Source of the DNA: Paraburkholderia tuberum STM678
Lineage (GTDB): Bacteria > Pseudomonadota > Gammaproteobacteria > Burkholderiales > Burkholderiaceae
Length of the DNA stretch: 64,000 nt
Direction of reading: 5' to 3'
NCBI RefSeq assembly: GCF_902833905.1
Contig: NZ_CADFGP010000033.1
Coordinates: 1-64,000 of the forward strand
Part shown: in pieces, positions 28,673 to 37,576 of the stretch
Layout: each line of letters opens with the position of its first letter
Position numbering within the stretch: the first letter of the stretch is position 1
The notes under the pieces: generated by a model
The model's input: the letters and a program-made list of their open reading frames with translations, nothing else
What the model was told of the DNA's origin: nothing
Database searches by the model: none
Position numbers and translations under genes: made by a program

Positions 28673-29728
28673 TTAATCTGCGTTCGCCATCCCGCTAGCG
28701 TCTGGGTTGGAATGCGTCGCTTTGATGAAGTTGCCTGGTACGGTGCGAGACACTTCACTGCGCTTCCGGTATTCGGTCGGCGTCGTCGATAGATGCTTTC
28801 GGAACAGCTTGGCCAGATGTTCTCCGCTGCCGATACCGCAGTGGCGTGCGATCTTATCGACGGGTAGGCGTGTTTCGACAAGCATCCTGCAACACAAATT
28901 CAGCCGAGCGTAGAGCAGATAGTCGGACGGCGTCATGCCCATTTCATTCTTAAAGCGCCGCAGGAAGTTTCGCTCGCTCATCGCCGCGACCTTCGCAGCA
29001 AGTTCCATTGAGACAGACCGACCGACGTTCTCGTCCAGCCATCGGGCAGAAGCGTTGATCTTGTCGCTGACATCCGAGGCAGCGTTCGTTCGAAAGAATG
29101 CGCCGGGAGGCGTGTTGCCTTGTGGCGCCATTGATTGGGCTATGTGTTGTGCTAATTCGGCGCCCAGATCCTCTTCGACGATATCTAACGCCGCGCGCAC
29201 CGGTCTCATGCTTTGATCGAATAGTCGCGGCGCGATCTCAGGTCTTCCTGCGCCGATGCGGTCCATCTGCGGGTCAAGACATTTTTTCGCTTCGGCGGCG
29301 TCGTACAACAAGCGGCCCTCAGCAATAGGGTGAACCGTAGCGCTTGCATGACATGCCCGACGCAACCAAGGGATGAGAAGTTCGTCGTGCAATGCCCGAT
29401 GAGCGCTTATGCCACCTGCGATGAACAGCCTGTGCAAGTCGCTTTCGTATTGAAGCGAGCCGACGCGCTCCGTCCATACATACACAGCGGAGGAACTCGC
29501 AACCCGTCCGCCCGATGTGGACAACAGTGAGACTTCGTATCGAGAGTGTGCGCCATGATGCTGCAGTACCAGCGCGTTAGCTTTGTGAAATATTTCTATT
29601 ACCGCGGCCGTGTCTGGGAGTGCAAATCCATCGAACAGCACCAAGCCGATGCGTTTGATATTTTGCATTTCCGGTGGTGCGTGGGACTTAAGCACGTCCG
29701 GTCGCGGCTTTGTGCAAGCAAACTCCAT
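28673..29728 (-). CDS. GlxA-type AraC-family transcriptional regulator (copy 2)
   Basis: 351 residues. The DJ-1/PfpI-like domain (about 24-195) starts RIGLVLFDGFALPDTAAVIEIF, and the nucleophile position again lacks Cys (TVHPIAEGRLLYD). The C-terminal AraC domain (about 240-335) contains MSERNFLRRFKNEMGMTPSDY and VDKIARHCGIGSGEHLAKLFRK (shown in part). It is closest to copy 3, which shares MTPSDYLL and LCCRML. It lies upstream of and in line with glmS, 157 bp from it, so it could control glmS or the whole locus. GGGGAAAG precedes ATG 29728; ATG 29668 is an alternative start. Confidence 0.88.
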   Translation of the reverse strand: MEFACTKPRPDVLKSHAPPEMQNIKRIGLVLFDGFALPDTAAVIEIFHKANALVLQHHGAHSRYEVSLLSTSGGRVASSSAVYVWTERVGSLQYESDLHRLFIAGGISAHRALHDELLIPWLRRACHASATVHPIAEGRLLYDAAEAKKCLDPQMDRIGAGRPEIAPRLFDQSMRPVRAALDIVEEDLGAELAQHIAQSMAPQGNTPPGAFFRTNAASDVSDKINASARWLDENVGRSVSMELAAKVAAMSERNFLRRFKNEMGMTPSDYLLYARLNLCCRMLVETRLPVDKIARHCGIGSGEHLAKLFRKHLSTTPTEYRKRSEVSRTVPGNFIKATHSNPDASGMANAD

Positions 29729-30375
29729 CGTACTTTCCCCGAGAATATGTATTCGGCCTCGCAGTAAAGGACTTTCCTCATGATTATGGGGTTTATCGCA
29801 CGTAATTCGGCAAGAGCCGTTGTCGAATGGCCGAATGCGCCAACATCTTGACCGTTGAGGTCAAACAAACCGGTATTTCGGCCTATTGCCATCGCTCGGC
29901 TGCTCGACGTCTGATGCGCTCGGAATGTGCAGCTCGTCGCTGAACGCGTGGCAGCGTGTGAAGCACACTATCTTGCTTAAGCTGGGGCTTGAGCCTCTTG
30001 TGGCCCGTGCGATAATTCGAGAGAAGATCGGTCGCCATATGCAAGCTGCATCGCACCGCGCGCGTTGTCGATAGGACAAACAAGCGGCAGAGATGGCGAT
30101 CAAGCAGGGCCTCTCACACAGGCAGTTTGTCTCGAAAGCGATGGAAGTAGGCGAGCGGTCTTGCCACGCGCCCGGTCAGGCAAGGTTCCACGAAAAAAAA
30201 GCCGCTGCTCGAGGAGCGGCGGCCGCAAAGTCAAAGGACTAGGCTGGCCCGCCTACTTGTCCTTCGCATTTCCAAGCGCGAATTCTAGCGCGAAGAGGAA
30301 GGGCACGCGCAAGGACTGCGGAATGCGACACGGTTTTGGCCAAAAGCGGGAGCTGCTATCCGTTGCCAACCCGAA
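29729..30375. other. stretch without a gene between two regulators
   Basis: About 650 bp, expected to hold the promoter of regulator copy 2 and the 3' end of copy 3. One clear terminator lies at 30193-30220. Short frames here have no recognisable content. Confidence 0.5.
30193..30220 (-). terminator. rho-independent terminator after regulator copy 3
   Basis: On the minus strand GCCGCTCCTCGAGCAGCGGC forms a stem-loop immediately followed by eight T. It sits about 155 bp downstream of the regulator gene at 30376-31575, so it should end that transcript. Confidence 0.8.
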
Positions 30376-31575
30376 TCAGGACGAAGACACGCGCAGTGGA
30401 ACTGCCTTCCGCGCGTCTCGGTACGCTGTCGGCGTGGTCGAAAGATATTTCCGGAACAACTTTGACAACGGTCCGCCATCACTGAAACCGCAGTGACGTG
30501 CAATCTTGTCGACGGGCAATCGCGACTCGCCCAGCATTCTGCAGCAGAGACTCAGCCGTGCGTGTAGCAGATAGTCGGACGGTGTCATGCCTATTTCTTT
30601 CTTGAACCGCCGCAGAAAGTTGCGCTCGCTCATTGCAGCGGCTTCTGCTACGGCGTCGATCGAGATCGGGCACGTCAGGTTCGCGTTCATCCAACGAACG
30701 GCGACCTTGATGTTGTCACTCGGCGGCCGGTCAACACTCGTTTCGAACAACTCGCTGAAGGACGGAGCCTGATGCGTGGACAGCGAGTCTGAAATCAGTT
30801 TCACGGTACTTGCGCCGAGATCCTGTTCGACGATGCGTAATGCGACGAGGCCAGCGCCCGACGTCGGTGTGAGCGACCCGTATATTTCATGAAGCGACCC
30901 GTCGCCGTTGGAATCGGACAGGCACTTACTTGAAAGAGCGGCCGCATCCAACAGACACCGTCCTTCTGCGATTGGCTGAACCATTTCACTCGATGAATAC
31001 TGGCGACATAGCCAATCGATCATGCGCTCATCCTTGGATGCATCGCGTACCCCGACTCCGCCAGCGATAAAGAGCAATCGCTTGTCGTCCTTGCCACGGT
31101 GGCAGTCGAAGCGTTGTGTCCACACTACAACTGACGAAGAGCTGACGATGCGACCGCCTGACGCGGAGAGGAGCGCTACTTCATAGAGGGGGTGGCGATC
31201 TGGAAGGGTGGCGATTAGAGCGTTCGCTTTATGGAATATTTCAATAACTACTGCAACTTCGGGCAGCGCAAAGCCATCGGCCACCAGGATGTCGGCACGC
31301 GTTAGCGCCCGAATGGAAGATTTGCTCCACTGCAGCGGCAGGTGATTATCAGATTCCATTACGTTCTTTGCTTCCGAAAGAGTCGATGTGTTGAACTCTA
31401 TGGTTGCGACGGTTGAGTTGTGCGGACCTGCGAGGGCCGCCGCTTGCCGAAATATAGCTAGGGTCGGTCGGAAAGAGACGCGCGGTGCGTTCACCGACGT
31501 GGGACCCGCGTATTCTAAATGAAAACTTGATCGGTAATGACACTGCGTCTCGTTTTCATCGGGATTTTTTTCCAA
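30376..31575 (-). CDS. GlxA-type AraC-family transcriptional regulator (copy 3)
   Basis: The DJ-1/PfpI-like domain (LTRADILVADGFALPEVAVV onward) begins near residue 90, so the true start may be ATG 31359, which leaves 327 residues like its paralogues. The AraC domain contains MSERNFLRRFKKEIGMTPSDY and VDKIARHCGF. The nucleophile segment reads MVQPIAEGRCLLD, with a Cys four residues after the position seen in active DJ-1 proteins, so catalysis is unlikely. All three regulators probably arose by duplication and would recognise related sites. Confidence 0.87.
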   Translation of the reverse strand: MEKNPDENETQCHYRSSFHLEYAGPTSVNAPRVSFRPTLAIFRQAAALAGPHNSTVATIEFNTSTLSEAKNVMESDNHLPLQWSKSSIRALTRADILVADGFALPEVAVVIEIFHKANALIATLPDRHPLYEVALLSASGGRIVSSSSVVVWTQRFDCHRGKDDKRLLFIAGGVGVRDASKDERMIDWLCRQYSSSEMVQPIAEGRCLLDAAALSSKCLSDSNGDGSLHEIYGSLTPTSGAGLVALRIVEQDLGASTVKLISDSLSTHQAPSFSELFETSVDRPPSDNIKVAVRWMNANLTCPISIDAVAEAAAMSERNFLRRFKKEIGMTPSDYLLHARLSLCCRMLGESRLPVDKIARHCGFSDGGPLSKLFRKYLSTTPTAYRDARKAVPLRVSSS

Positions 31576-31845
31576 GCCAAGAGGGAGGTGCGTACGGGGA
31601 ATGCAACTGACCGGAACATTTCGCCAAATTCCAGTCGGATTTACGCACTTGCGGAACCGGTTCCTTTGGTATTCTCAGACAGAATGTTCGCGGCATCCGC
31701 CGCCTGCCTGCAACGCTTTGCTACACCTGTACAATCCGCTCTCACCCCTTGTGTCATTTTTCCTTCATGAGCAACGTCGGAGTCCGGTAGACGAACGGGT
31801 GTGTACCGGGCTAAAGAAACAAAGACGCGCGACCGATAAAGATTT

Positions 31846-32064
31846 ATGCGTAAAGAAGACATCCGAACCATCGTCGAAGCTGCCTTCGAAACCGCGGACT
31901 CAATTGTGGGCGCGAGAGCTTGGAAGACGGAAGAAGACGCCAGTGCTATGCACGATGTGATCTTTTGGGACATGCTTACCAAGCAACTGCCGGGCTACAC
32001 GGTCGCCGAGGTCTTGGCAATTTTCGAAGAGGAGATTCAACCGAAGGCAAACCGATCAAGCTGA
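31846..32064 (+). CDS. small acidic protein of unknown function
   Basis: 72 residues (MRKEDIRTIVEAAFETADS at the start), rich in Glu and Ala and probably all-helical. I recognise no family. The frame stands alone between a regulator and degraded IS and porin sequence. The start lies after a weak AAAG site. It may be a real orphan gene or a chance frame. Confidence 0.4.
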   Translation: MRKEDIRTIVEAAFETADSIVGARAWKTEEDASAMHDVIFWDMLTKQLPGYTVAEVLAIFEEEIQPKANRSS

Positions 32065-32635
32065 AGCTCGATCGACTTCGCCACGCTGTACAAGGCACGG
32101 GAAGTGTAGGTGCTAGACAACAACTTAGGCCGCGGGCGCAACGCAGGAGGCTGAGTAACCGTCGCGCAATTGGTCCACAGACTGCCCGCCCTCAAGTGGA
32201 TAACGACTCGTTCGAGAGTCAGCCAATTCGCGCAGCTGCAGTGCTCGACTCGCTCGTTCAATTCAGAGTCGCCCCTTAAAGCAACGTGTTGCACGGCTAT
32301 TGCACCTAGCTCATGAGCACTTGCCGACAACATCGGAGAAGAATCCGCCGCAGCCCTCGTTCGTAATGACGGAGGGCGTAGAATCCCCTCGGTCACTCGC
32401 GGGAAGGCCCTCGGGGAAGGCCCTCGGGGAAGGCCCTCGGAAAAATCCCGTCGAGCTCGTGGTACCCGCCGGTGTCCCGCGATCCGGCGGGTCTTTTTTT
32501 GCGGTGAGGACTCCGTTCAATCTTGTTGGTCGGGCTGTGACGCGGGCCCCTGTCACACAGTGCGAAAAACAAAGGCGAAGCACGAGCCGCGAAGACCTCG
32601 CCGATCCTCGCAAGCGGCGTGTTGGGGCACGAGAG
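32065..32635. other. stretch without a supported gene, with a short repeat and a terminator
   Basis: No intact gene. GGAAGGCCCTCGG occurs three times in a row at about 32402-32441, followed by the hairpin at 32464-32492. The rest looks like decayed sequence. Confidence 0.45.
32464..32499 (+). terminator. rho-independent terminator
   Basis: ACCCGCCGG (32464-32472) pairs with CCGGCGGGT (32484-32492), followed by CTTTTTTT. No intact + strand gene lies close upstream, so it is probably left over from a lost gene. Confidence 0.8.
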
Positions 32636-32960
32636 TTAGAACTTCACTCGGACGCCCGAGAACGAGGCCGCTTGCCTGTTGCTGGAAGATGCCGTGCCGA
32701 CTTGGCAATTGCCGCGATGTTCTGATAACTGCTGCCCACGCGGGCCGACGCATCGCCTGCCGCGACTTGAAAGACCCCCTACAGATACAGGTCCGTCCGC
32801 TTGGATCGCGCATAGTCGACGCCGAGCGTGAACTGATGCCAACGCGGCTTGAAGTTCGCGCCGTTCGTACCGGCCAGATTGGTCACGCGTCCATCCGCGT
32901 ATGTGCAGTCGCCGATCAGCGTAAGCAGGCGTGAATAGAAGCGTGCGTTCAGATCGTTGT
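32636..32960 (-). pseudogene. C-terminal remnant of a Burkholderia-type general porin
   Basis: The minus strand encodes KPRWHQFTLGVDYARSKRTD followed by LYL and a stop. In a second frame nearer the gene end it encodes VGTASSSNRQAASFSGVRVKF (shown in full only to position 20 as VGTASSSNRQAASFSGVRVK plus a final Phe). These are the last strands of a trimeric outer-membrane porin, which end in Phe. The N-terminal two-thirds is missing and the frame is broken, so it is not functional. Confidence 0.75.
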
Positions 32961-33432
32961 GAGCTCGTCGTCATAGGCGTCACAACATAGCGGCCTCTGA
33001 TACTGCATAGTGTGGTGGCGGCTTGCTGCCACTTTGTCCGACTTCCGACATGCAAGTGCCGCTCATCGCTCGAGGAGTTAGTTTTTTCCGACGCAATTCG
33101 TGACTTCAAGGGCCGGCGAGTCCGGCTGCTCAATGATCCTGTCGAGACGATCGCTTGCGTCGAGCAGTAAATGGAAGGGTGTATCTCGCAATTGCCTGTC
33201 GTGTTCATTGAGAACCTGCGTAAGAAGTACGATGGTCTCGGGCGGATAGTTTCAGTCGCCGGCTTCGTTGCCATGCTCAAAGATGGTCGTAAGCTGCTTA
33301 TCTGAGTCTTCAAGTACGCGCGAATCGAGCTGTTAGCGGCGGTGTAAAAGCGCCATTAGACGGCGGCGCAAAGTTGAGTAGAAGCGTCAACAACAGGGGC
33401 GGTTACGGGCCGCTGTTGTTGGGTGATGGCCG
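32961..33432. other. stretch without an intact gene
   Basis: Sequence between the porin remnant and the IS21 element. A perfect-arm hairpin lies at 33388-33421. I did not recognise any other coding remnant with confidence. Confidence 0.4.
33388..33421. terminator. hairpin after the IS21 operon
   Basis: CAACAACAG (33388-33396) pairs with CTGTTGTTG (33413-33421), and GC-rich inner bases extend the stem. There is no long T-tract, so termination is possible but unproven. It lies just downstream of the last IS21 gene on the minus strand. Confidence 0.45.
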
Positions 33433-33651
33433 TCAGAACGGATCGTCGATGTCGCGAGGGTGAGGATTGTCGGGAGGCGCGCGCTGTTCGTGCAGCAGGT
33501 CATTGAGCGGAATCTGGTAGTGCGAGGCGATACGCTCGCGTAGATCGTCGATGAGTTCCACGACGGCGAGCGCCTGTTCTGCGGACCAGTTGTCCGGGAT
33601 CAGGAACTCGAGCCCATGAGTGAAGCCCGAAGGCAGGTGAAGGCGCTTCAT
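33433..33651 (-). CDS. small protein encoded at the end of the IS21 element
   Basis: 72 residues. Its start overlaps the end of istB by 4 bp, so it is translationally coupled to it. It contains WSAEQALAVVELIDDLRERI and an acidic tail DPF. I do not recognise a named family, but similar short frames accompany istB in some IS21-type elements. Function unknown. Confidence 0.55.
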   Translation of the reverse strand: MKRLHLPSGFTHGLEFLIPDNWSAEQALAVVELIDDLRERIASHYQIPLNDLLHEQRAPPDNPHPRDIDDPF

Positions 33652-34406
33652 GATTTCTTCTTCTCCATGCGTGCCGCGCTGCGTTTCTTTGCGCGCTGCT
33701 CGGCCCGTTCACGTGCCTCCTTCACCCGGTAGGACTCGCCTTCGATCGCGACGACTTCGGCGCGATGCACCAGCCGGTCAACCAGCGAGACGACGCAGGC
33801 GGCGTTCGGAAATACCTCCGACCATTCTGCGAACGGCCGGTTTGTGGTGACCACGGTGCTCGCTGCGCCATACCGGCGGCTGATCAGCTCGAACAGCAGG
33901 TCGGCGTGGCGATTCGAGTAGGAAAGGTATCCGACCTCGTCAATTACGAGCACGTCAGGCGTGGCGTACCGGTGCAGCCGCCGGCGTAACGCTGAGTCAC
34001 TGTCCAGCGCGGCGAGCATCTGGCCAGCCGTTGTGAACAGCGCGGTGTGCCCGTTGACGAGCGCCTGGTAGGCCAGGTTCAGCGCCAGGGTCGACTTGCC
34101 CACGCCGTTCGGGCCGATCAGTACGACGTTGGCGGTGTCCCTGACGAACTCGAGCGACATCAGTTCTTCGACGGCGGCCCGGTCGCAGCGCGTGGGCCAG
34201 GCCCAGTCGAAGTCGCACAGCGGTTTGAAGCTGCCCAGATGGGCGTCCCGGATGCGCCTCTCGAGTGAACGGCGGGCGCGTTCGTCCTCCTCCCACTGCA
34301 GTAACGGCTCGACCCACGCCGCCTCCGAGATGTCTGTCCAGTGCGCCAGCAGCCCGTACAGGCGCAAGGCGTTCGCGCGCTCCTGCAGGTTCTCAGGCGA
34401 GCTCAT
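33648..34406 (-). CDS. istB: IS21-family helper ATPase IstB
   Basis: AAA+ ATPase that assists IstA in target selection. 252 residues. N-terminal helices (LRLYGLLAHWTDI) are followed by Walker A LIGPNGVGKSTLALNLAYQA, Walker B DVLVIDEVGYL, sensor VVTTNRPFAEW and a C-terminal basic tail (RAEQRAKKRSAARMEKKKS). It overlaps the end of istA (34393-34406), as usual. It is intact even though the istA beside it is interrupted. Confidence 0.92.
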   Translation of the reverse strand: MSSPENLQERANALRLYGLLAHWTDISEAAWVEPLLQWEEDERARRSLERRIRDAHLGSFKPLCDFDWAWPTRCDRAAVEELMSLEFVRDTANVVLIGPNGVGKSTLALNLAYQALVNGHTALFTTAGQMLAALDSDSALRRRLHRYATPDVLVIDEVGYLSYSNRHADLLFELISRRYGAASTVVTTNRPFAEWSEVFPNAACVVSLVDRLVHRAEVVAIEGESYRVKEARERAEQRAKKRSAARMEKKKS

Positions 34407-35513
34407 CAGTACCTCCCGTTATCTGGTCGTAGATGTCGAGCCGGTGAGGGGTCACCAGCGTGTCCTTGCTGCGCACGTGCTCGGGCAGGTTCACCGTCAC
34501 CGGCGGCGGTATCTGGCGCGACTCGCGCCTACGCTCCAGCGCCAGACGCACCGGATTCTGGTGAGGCGCGGCATCGCTGGCGAGCGTTTCCTCGATGGCC
34601 GCCTGCAGTTCGGCTGCACCATAACGGTCGAGCAGCCGCAGCAGGTGGGCGGTGATATTGCCCAGATTGGCGCCGCGTTCCGCCGCGCGCAGCATGAGCG
34701 TGTGACTGGCCGGCGCCGCGCGGGCGAGATGGTCGAGGCCGCGATGGTGACGGGCTTCGCGTTTGCGTGCAACGAGGGCGTCGATGTGCGCGACAATCTC
34801 GATCTGCGCGCCGCGATCGTAACTGCGCACATGAGTTGCAAGCAGATCGGCGCCGTCGAGAATGCGCACCTGCCGGGGATCGGCCCGGACCGTGAGTACG
34901 CGCCGCACGTGGGTATGCGGGATCGTGTAATCGTTCAGATCGAAGCGCACATACGGCTGCTTGCCGACCTTCACGGCCAGTTGCAGCTCGCACGGGTACG
35001 GATTCGCCGGCAACGCAAGCAGGCTGGGCTGTTCGCGGGCGAAGGCTTCGCGCACCGTGATCGTGGGCTCTTCCCGGCAGGGACGATCGGCGGCGGGACC
35101 GGCGCACCAGAGCGCGGCCTGGGCATTCAGGTCGTCGAGGTCAACGAACTTGCGCGCGGCAAAGAAATTCTCACGTACATACCTGATAGCTCTTTCGACG
35201 CGTCCCTTCTCGTTGCCTCTGGCCACTGCCACTGGACGGGGCTCGAAGCGATGATGAGCGGCGAACGCAAGAAGCGTCGGGTTGAAGCGGATCGCATCAC
35301 CCTGACGCTCGAGCACAGCGCTCCTGAGATTGTCGTAGAGGAGGATCCTTGGCAATCCGGACCACGCCGCGAACGCGCCGGCGTGGCCCGCCAGGAAGCT
35401 GTCCATGCGGGCATCGAGGAAGAAGCGCAGATAGATCTGCCGCGACCACGACAGCACCATGACGAAGGCCATCAGCGGCCGACGCGCGCGCCCGATCTGC
35501 AGGTGATCGAAAT
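34393..35513 (-). pseudogene. istA: IS21 istA, 3' part, separated from its 5' part by an inserted element
   Basis: Encodes the C-terminal two-thirds of IstA: HLQIGRARRPLMAFVMVLS, ILLYDNLRSAV, GNEKGRVERAIRYVRENFF and the tail before istB. The frame is open up to the junction at about 35513, where the RIT element begins. The N-terminal part continues on the far side, at about 38925-39164. A shorter internal start at 35472 exists, but the product would lack the first catalytic Asp. Confidence 0.85.
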
Positions 35514-35547
35514 GGCCCCACTACGCCGGGTATCAGACTATGCCGAG
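35514..35547 (+). repeat. left terminal inverted repeat of the RIT element
   Basis: 34 bp, a perfect reverse complement of 38891-38924. The inner part CAGACTATGCCGAG (35534-35547) has an inverted partner CTAGGCATAGTCTG at 35606-35619. This end therefore carries a spaced dyad, a likely recombinase binding pair. Confidence 0.88.
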
Positions 35548-35624
35548 AGACTCCCACCCCTTTGTAAGACGACGGCGTTCGAACGGGACGAGACTGGAGC
35601 CCGTACTAGGCATAGTCTGTTGTG

Positions 35625-36623
35625 CTACAAGCTTTGGAGGAATGCCAGCAATGTGTCGCCGGGCTTGTATTTTGCCGCCGTAGTACCTGAGGGCGTGGTC
35701 TTTTCGAGCATCTTTCGTTTCAGTTCGAGATCTGCCTCCAGGTAGATGCGGGTAGTCTCGACGGATTCGTGACCCAGCCACATCGCGATGACGGTCGTGT
35801 CATACCCGGCATGCAGAAGGTTCATGGCTGCGGAATGCCTCAACACGTGGGGGCTTATGTGCTTGCTCCTTAGCGACGCGCACGCCTTCCGGGCCGTGTC
35901 GGCGTGACGCGCGAGCAGGTATTGGATGCCGTCGTTGCTCATGCGAGTGCCGCGGCGGTTCGGAAACACAACCTGAGCTTCGCCGAGGGGAAGCTCATTC
36001 AGCCATGCCTGTAATACCGGCGCGGTTTGCTTCGTTAGCGGCGTGCAACGCTCTCTCCGACCCTTGCCCGTTACATGGACGTAGGCGCCTGTGCCCAGGT
36101 GGACATCTTCGCGAGTGAGTCCGGTCAGTTCTGACAGTCGTAGTCCGGTTTGTGCCGCGAGCAGCAGCCAGGCGTAGTCACGTCGCCCCGACCACGTACT
36201 CTGATCCGTCGCATCGAGCAGTGCGTCCAGTTCCCGCCGGGTCAGATAGCCAATTTGCCGACGGGTCGCGCGTTTTGACGGGATTGCCAGCACCCGCTGA
36301 ATCTGGCTGGAATATTCCGGAAGCTCGAACGAAGCGTACCGGAAGAGCGAACGTATTGCAGTCAGACGCAGATTCCGGCTACGCGCGGCAATACCACGCC
36401 GGTCCTGCAAATCATCGAGAAACGCACTGATCAACGGGGCATCGATATCGGCCCACAGAAGTTTGGACGGTTGCTTGCCGGTTCGTGCGTGGACGAACTT
36501 GAGCAACAGGCGAAACGTATCCCGATAGGATCCGATGGTGTGCTCGCTCACATGTCGCTGCTTCATCAGGCGCTGGGTAATGAATCGCGTTAGAACGCTT
36601 CCGAAGTTGACAGTCGTGCTCAT
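35625..36623 (-). CDS. tyrosine recombinase, third gene of the RIT trio
   Basis: 332 residues. An N-terminal SAM-like DNA-binding domain (MKQRHVSEHTIGSYRDTFRL) precedes the catalytic domain, which has the full residue set: TGLRLSEL (Arg), the beta-hairpin Lys in VTGKGRRERC, HVLRHSAAM (His-x-x-Arg), MWLGHESVETTRIYLEAD (His and nucleophilic Tyr). Its start overlaps the preceding gene by 4 bp (ATGA type), so the trio is translationally coupled. It should be catalytically active. Confidence 0.92.
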   Translation of the reverse strand: MSTTVNFGSVLTRFITQRLMKQRHVSEHTIGSYRDTFRLLLKFVHARTGKQPSKLLWADIDAPLISAFLDDLQDRRGIAARSRNLRLTAIRSLFRYASFELPEYSSQIQRVLAIPSKRATRRQIGYLTRRELDALLDATDQSTWSGRRDYAWLLLAAQTGLRLSELTGLTREDVHLGTGAYVHVTGKGRRERCTPLTKQTAPVLQAWLNELPLGEAQVVFPNRRGTRMSNDGIQYLLARHADTARKACASLRSKHISPHVLRHSAAMNLLHAGYDTTVIAMWLGHESVETTRIYLEADLELKRKMLEKTTPSGTTAAKYKPGDTLLAFLQSL

Positions 36624-37576
36624 GACGTTTGCTCCCAGTACCGTTCAAGCCTTTGCCTGGCGAGCTGCAGCAGTTCAGGTCGCGCAGAGAGATACCAGTA
36701 TGTGTCGCGGACTTCGACATGCCCAAGGTACGCTGACAGCGCTGGCAGCCGGCGCTCGATCTCCTCGTCGTCGCGATACCACCGCAACAGTGCCTGCATG
36801 GCAAAGTGATGCCGAAGATCATGCAGATGTGGTTTGCGTCCTGCCTCGTTTGCCGTTACGCCAATACGCTTCATCAGGCGCTGGAATGTATCGAGCATTT
36901 GCTCGCTACTCAAAGGCGAACCGCAGTCGTTCACAAACACATGACTTATGAGGTGCGAGCGCGATCCGAAGAAGTGTTGGCGCCGCTCCAGATAGCCCGT
37001 AAGAACCGCCACCACACTCGGGTGCAGAACCACGAGACGCGACTTACCGAATTTGGACGAGCGGATCGTCAGAACTCCATCCACAAGGTTGACATCGTCC
37101 ACGAACAGATTGCGAGCTTCACAGGACCGTAGTCCCGACACGCTGAGCAGTCCATACAAGCAGCGGAATGTCCAGCGTCGCAAGCCGTTCTCGGGGCGGA
37201 GCTTCAAGGTGGCCTGCAACAGACGTTCGATATCGTGGTCAGTAAAGAAGTATGGCTCAGGGCGGACGTATTTGAACGGAAGCAGATCCGTTGGAGGCAC
37301 CTGAGTCCTTGCGTCAAACGCGCTGCAATACCGGGCGAAGCTTCGCACGAAGCCCAAACGCCGGTTCCATTGGGCAGGTTGGACTAAACGCGGTTTCTGT
37401 GCCCAGGCGAGCGCGAGCTTCGTCGTGATGTACACGGCCTGTTGCCGTTCCATGAACGAGACGAACGTCCTCAGACCCGTGCCTTCGCAGGTGAGCTTGA
37501 AACCCAATGATCGCCGGGTCGTCAGGTAGTCGTCCAGGAGCTTTGATAATGTGCTCATCTTGGTTCTCCTGGCCAC
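36620..37576 (-). CDS. tyrosine recombinase, second gene of the RIT trio
   Basis: 318 residues. Catalytic residues are seen in SVSGLRSCEARN (Arg), IRSSKFGKSRLVV (Lys), HLHDLRHHFAM (His-x-x-Arg) and YLGHVEVRDTYWYLS (His, Tyr). It overlaps the first gene by 22 bp and the third by 4 bp. The N-terminal domain starts MSTLSKLLDDYLTTRRSLGF. It is intact and expected to act together with the other two. Confidence 0.92.
   Translation of the reverse strand: MARRTKMSTLSKLLDDYLTTRRSLGFKLTCEGTGLRTFVSFMERQQAVYITTKLALAWAQKPRLVQPAQWNRRLGFVRSFARYCSAFDARTQVPPTDLLPFKYVRPEPYFFTDHDIERLLQATLKLRPENGLRRWTFRCLYGLLSVSGLRSCEARNLFVDDVNLVDGVLTIRSSKFGKSRLVVLHPSVVAVLTGYLERRQHFFGSRSHLISHVFVNDCGSPLSSEQMLDTFQRLMKRIGVTANEAGRKPHLHDLRHHFAMQALLRWYRDDEEIERRLPALSAYLGHVEVRDTYWYLSARPELLQLARQRLERYWEQTS

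Noticed and set aside
32402..32441. GGAAGGCCCTCGG triplet as a CRISPR-like or regulatory array
   Set aside because: The copies are directly adjacent without spacers and there are only three; simple slippage is enough.
34096..35745. A 549-codon + strand frame opposite istB and istA
   Set aside because: It is antisense to strongly recognised IS21 genes and crosses the RIT boundary; the translation is Arg-rich with no domain.
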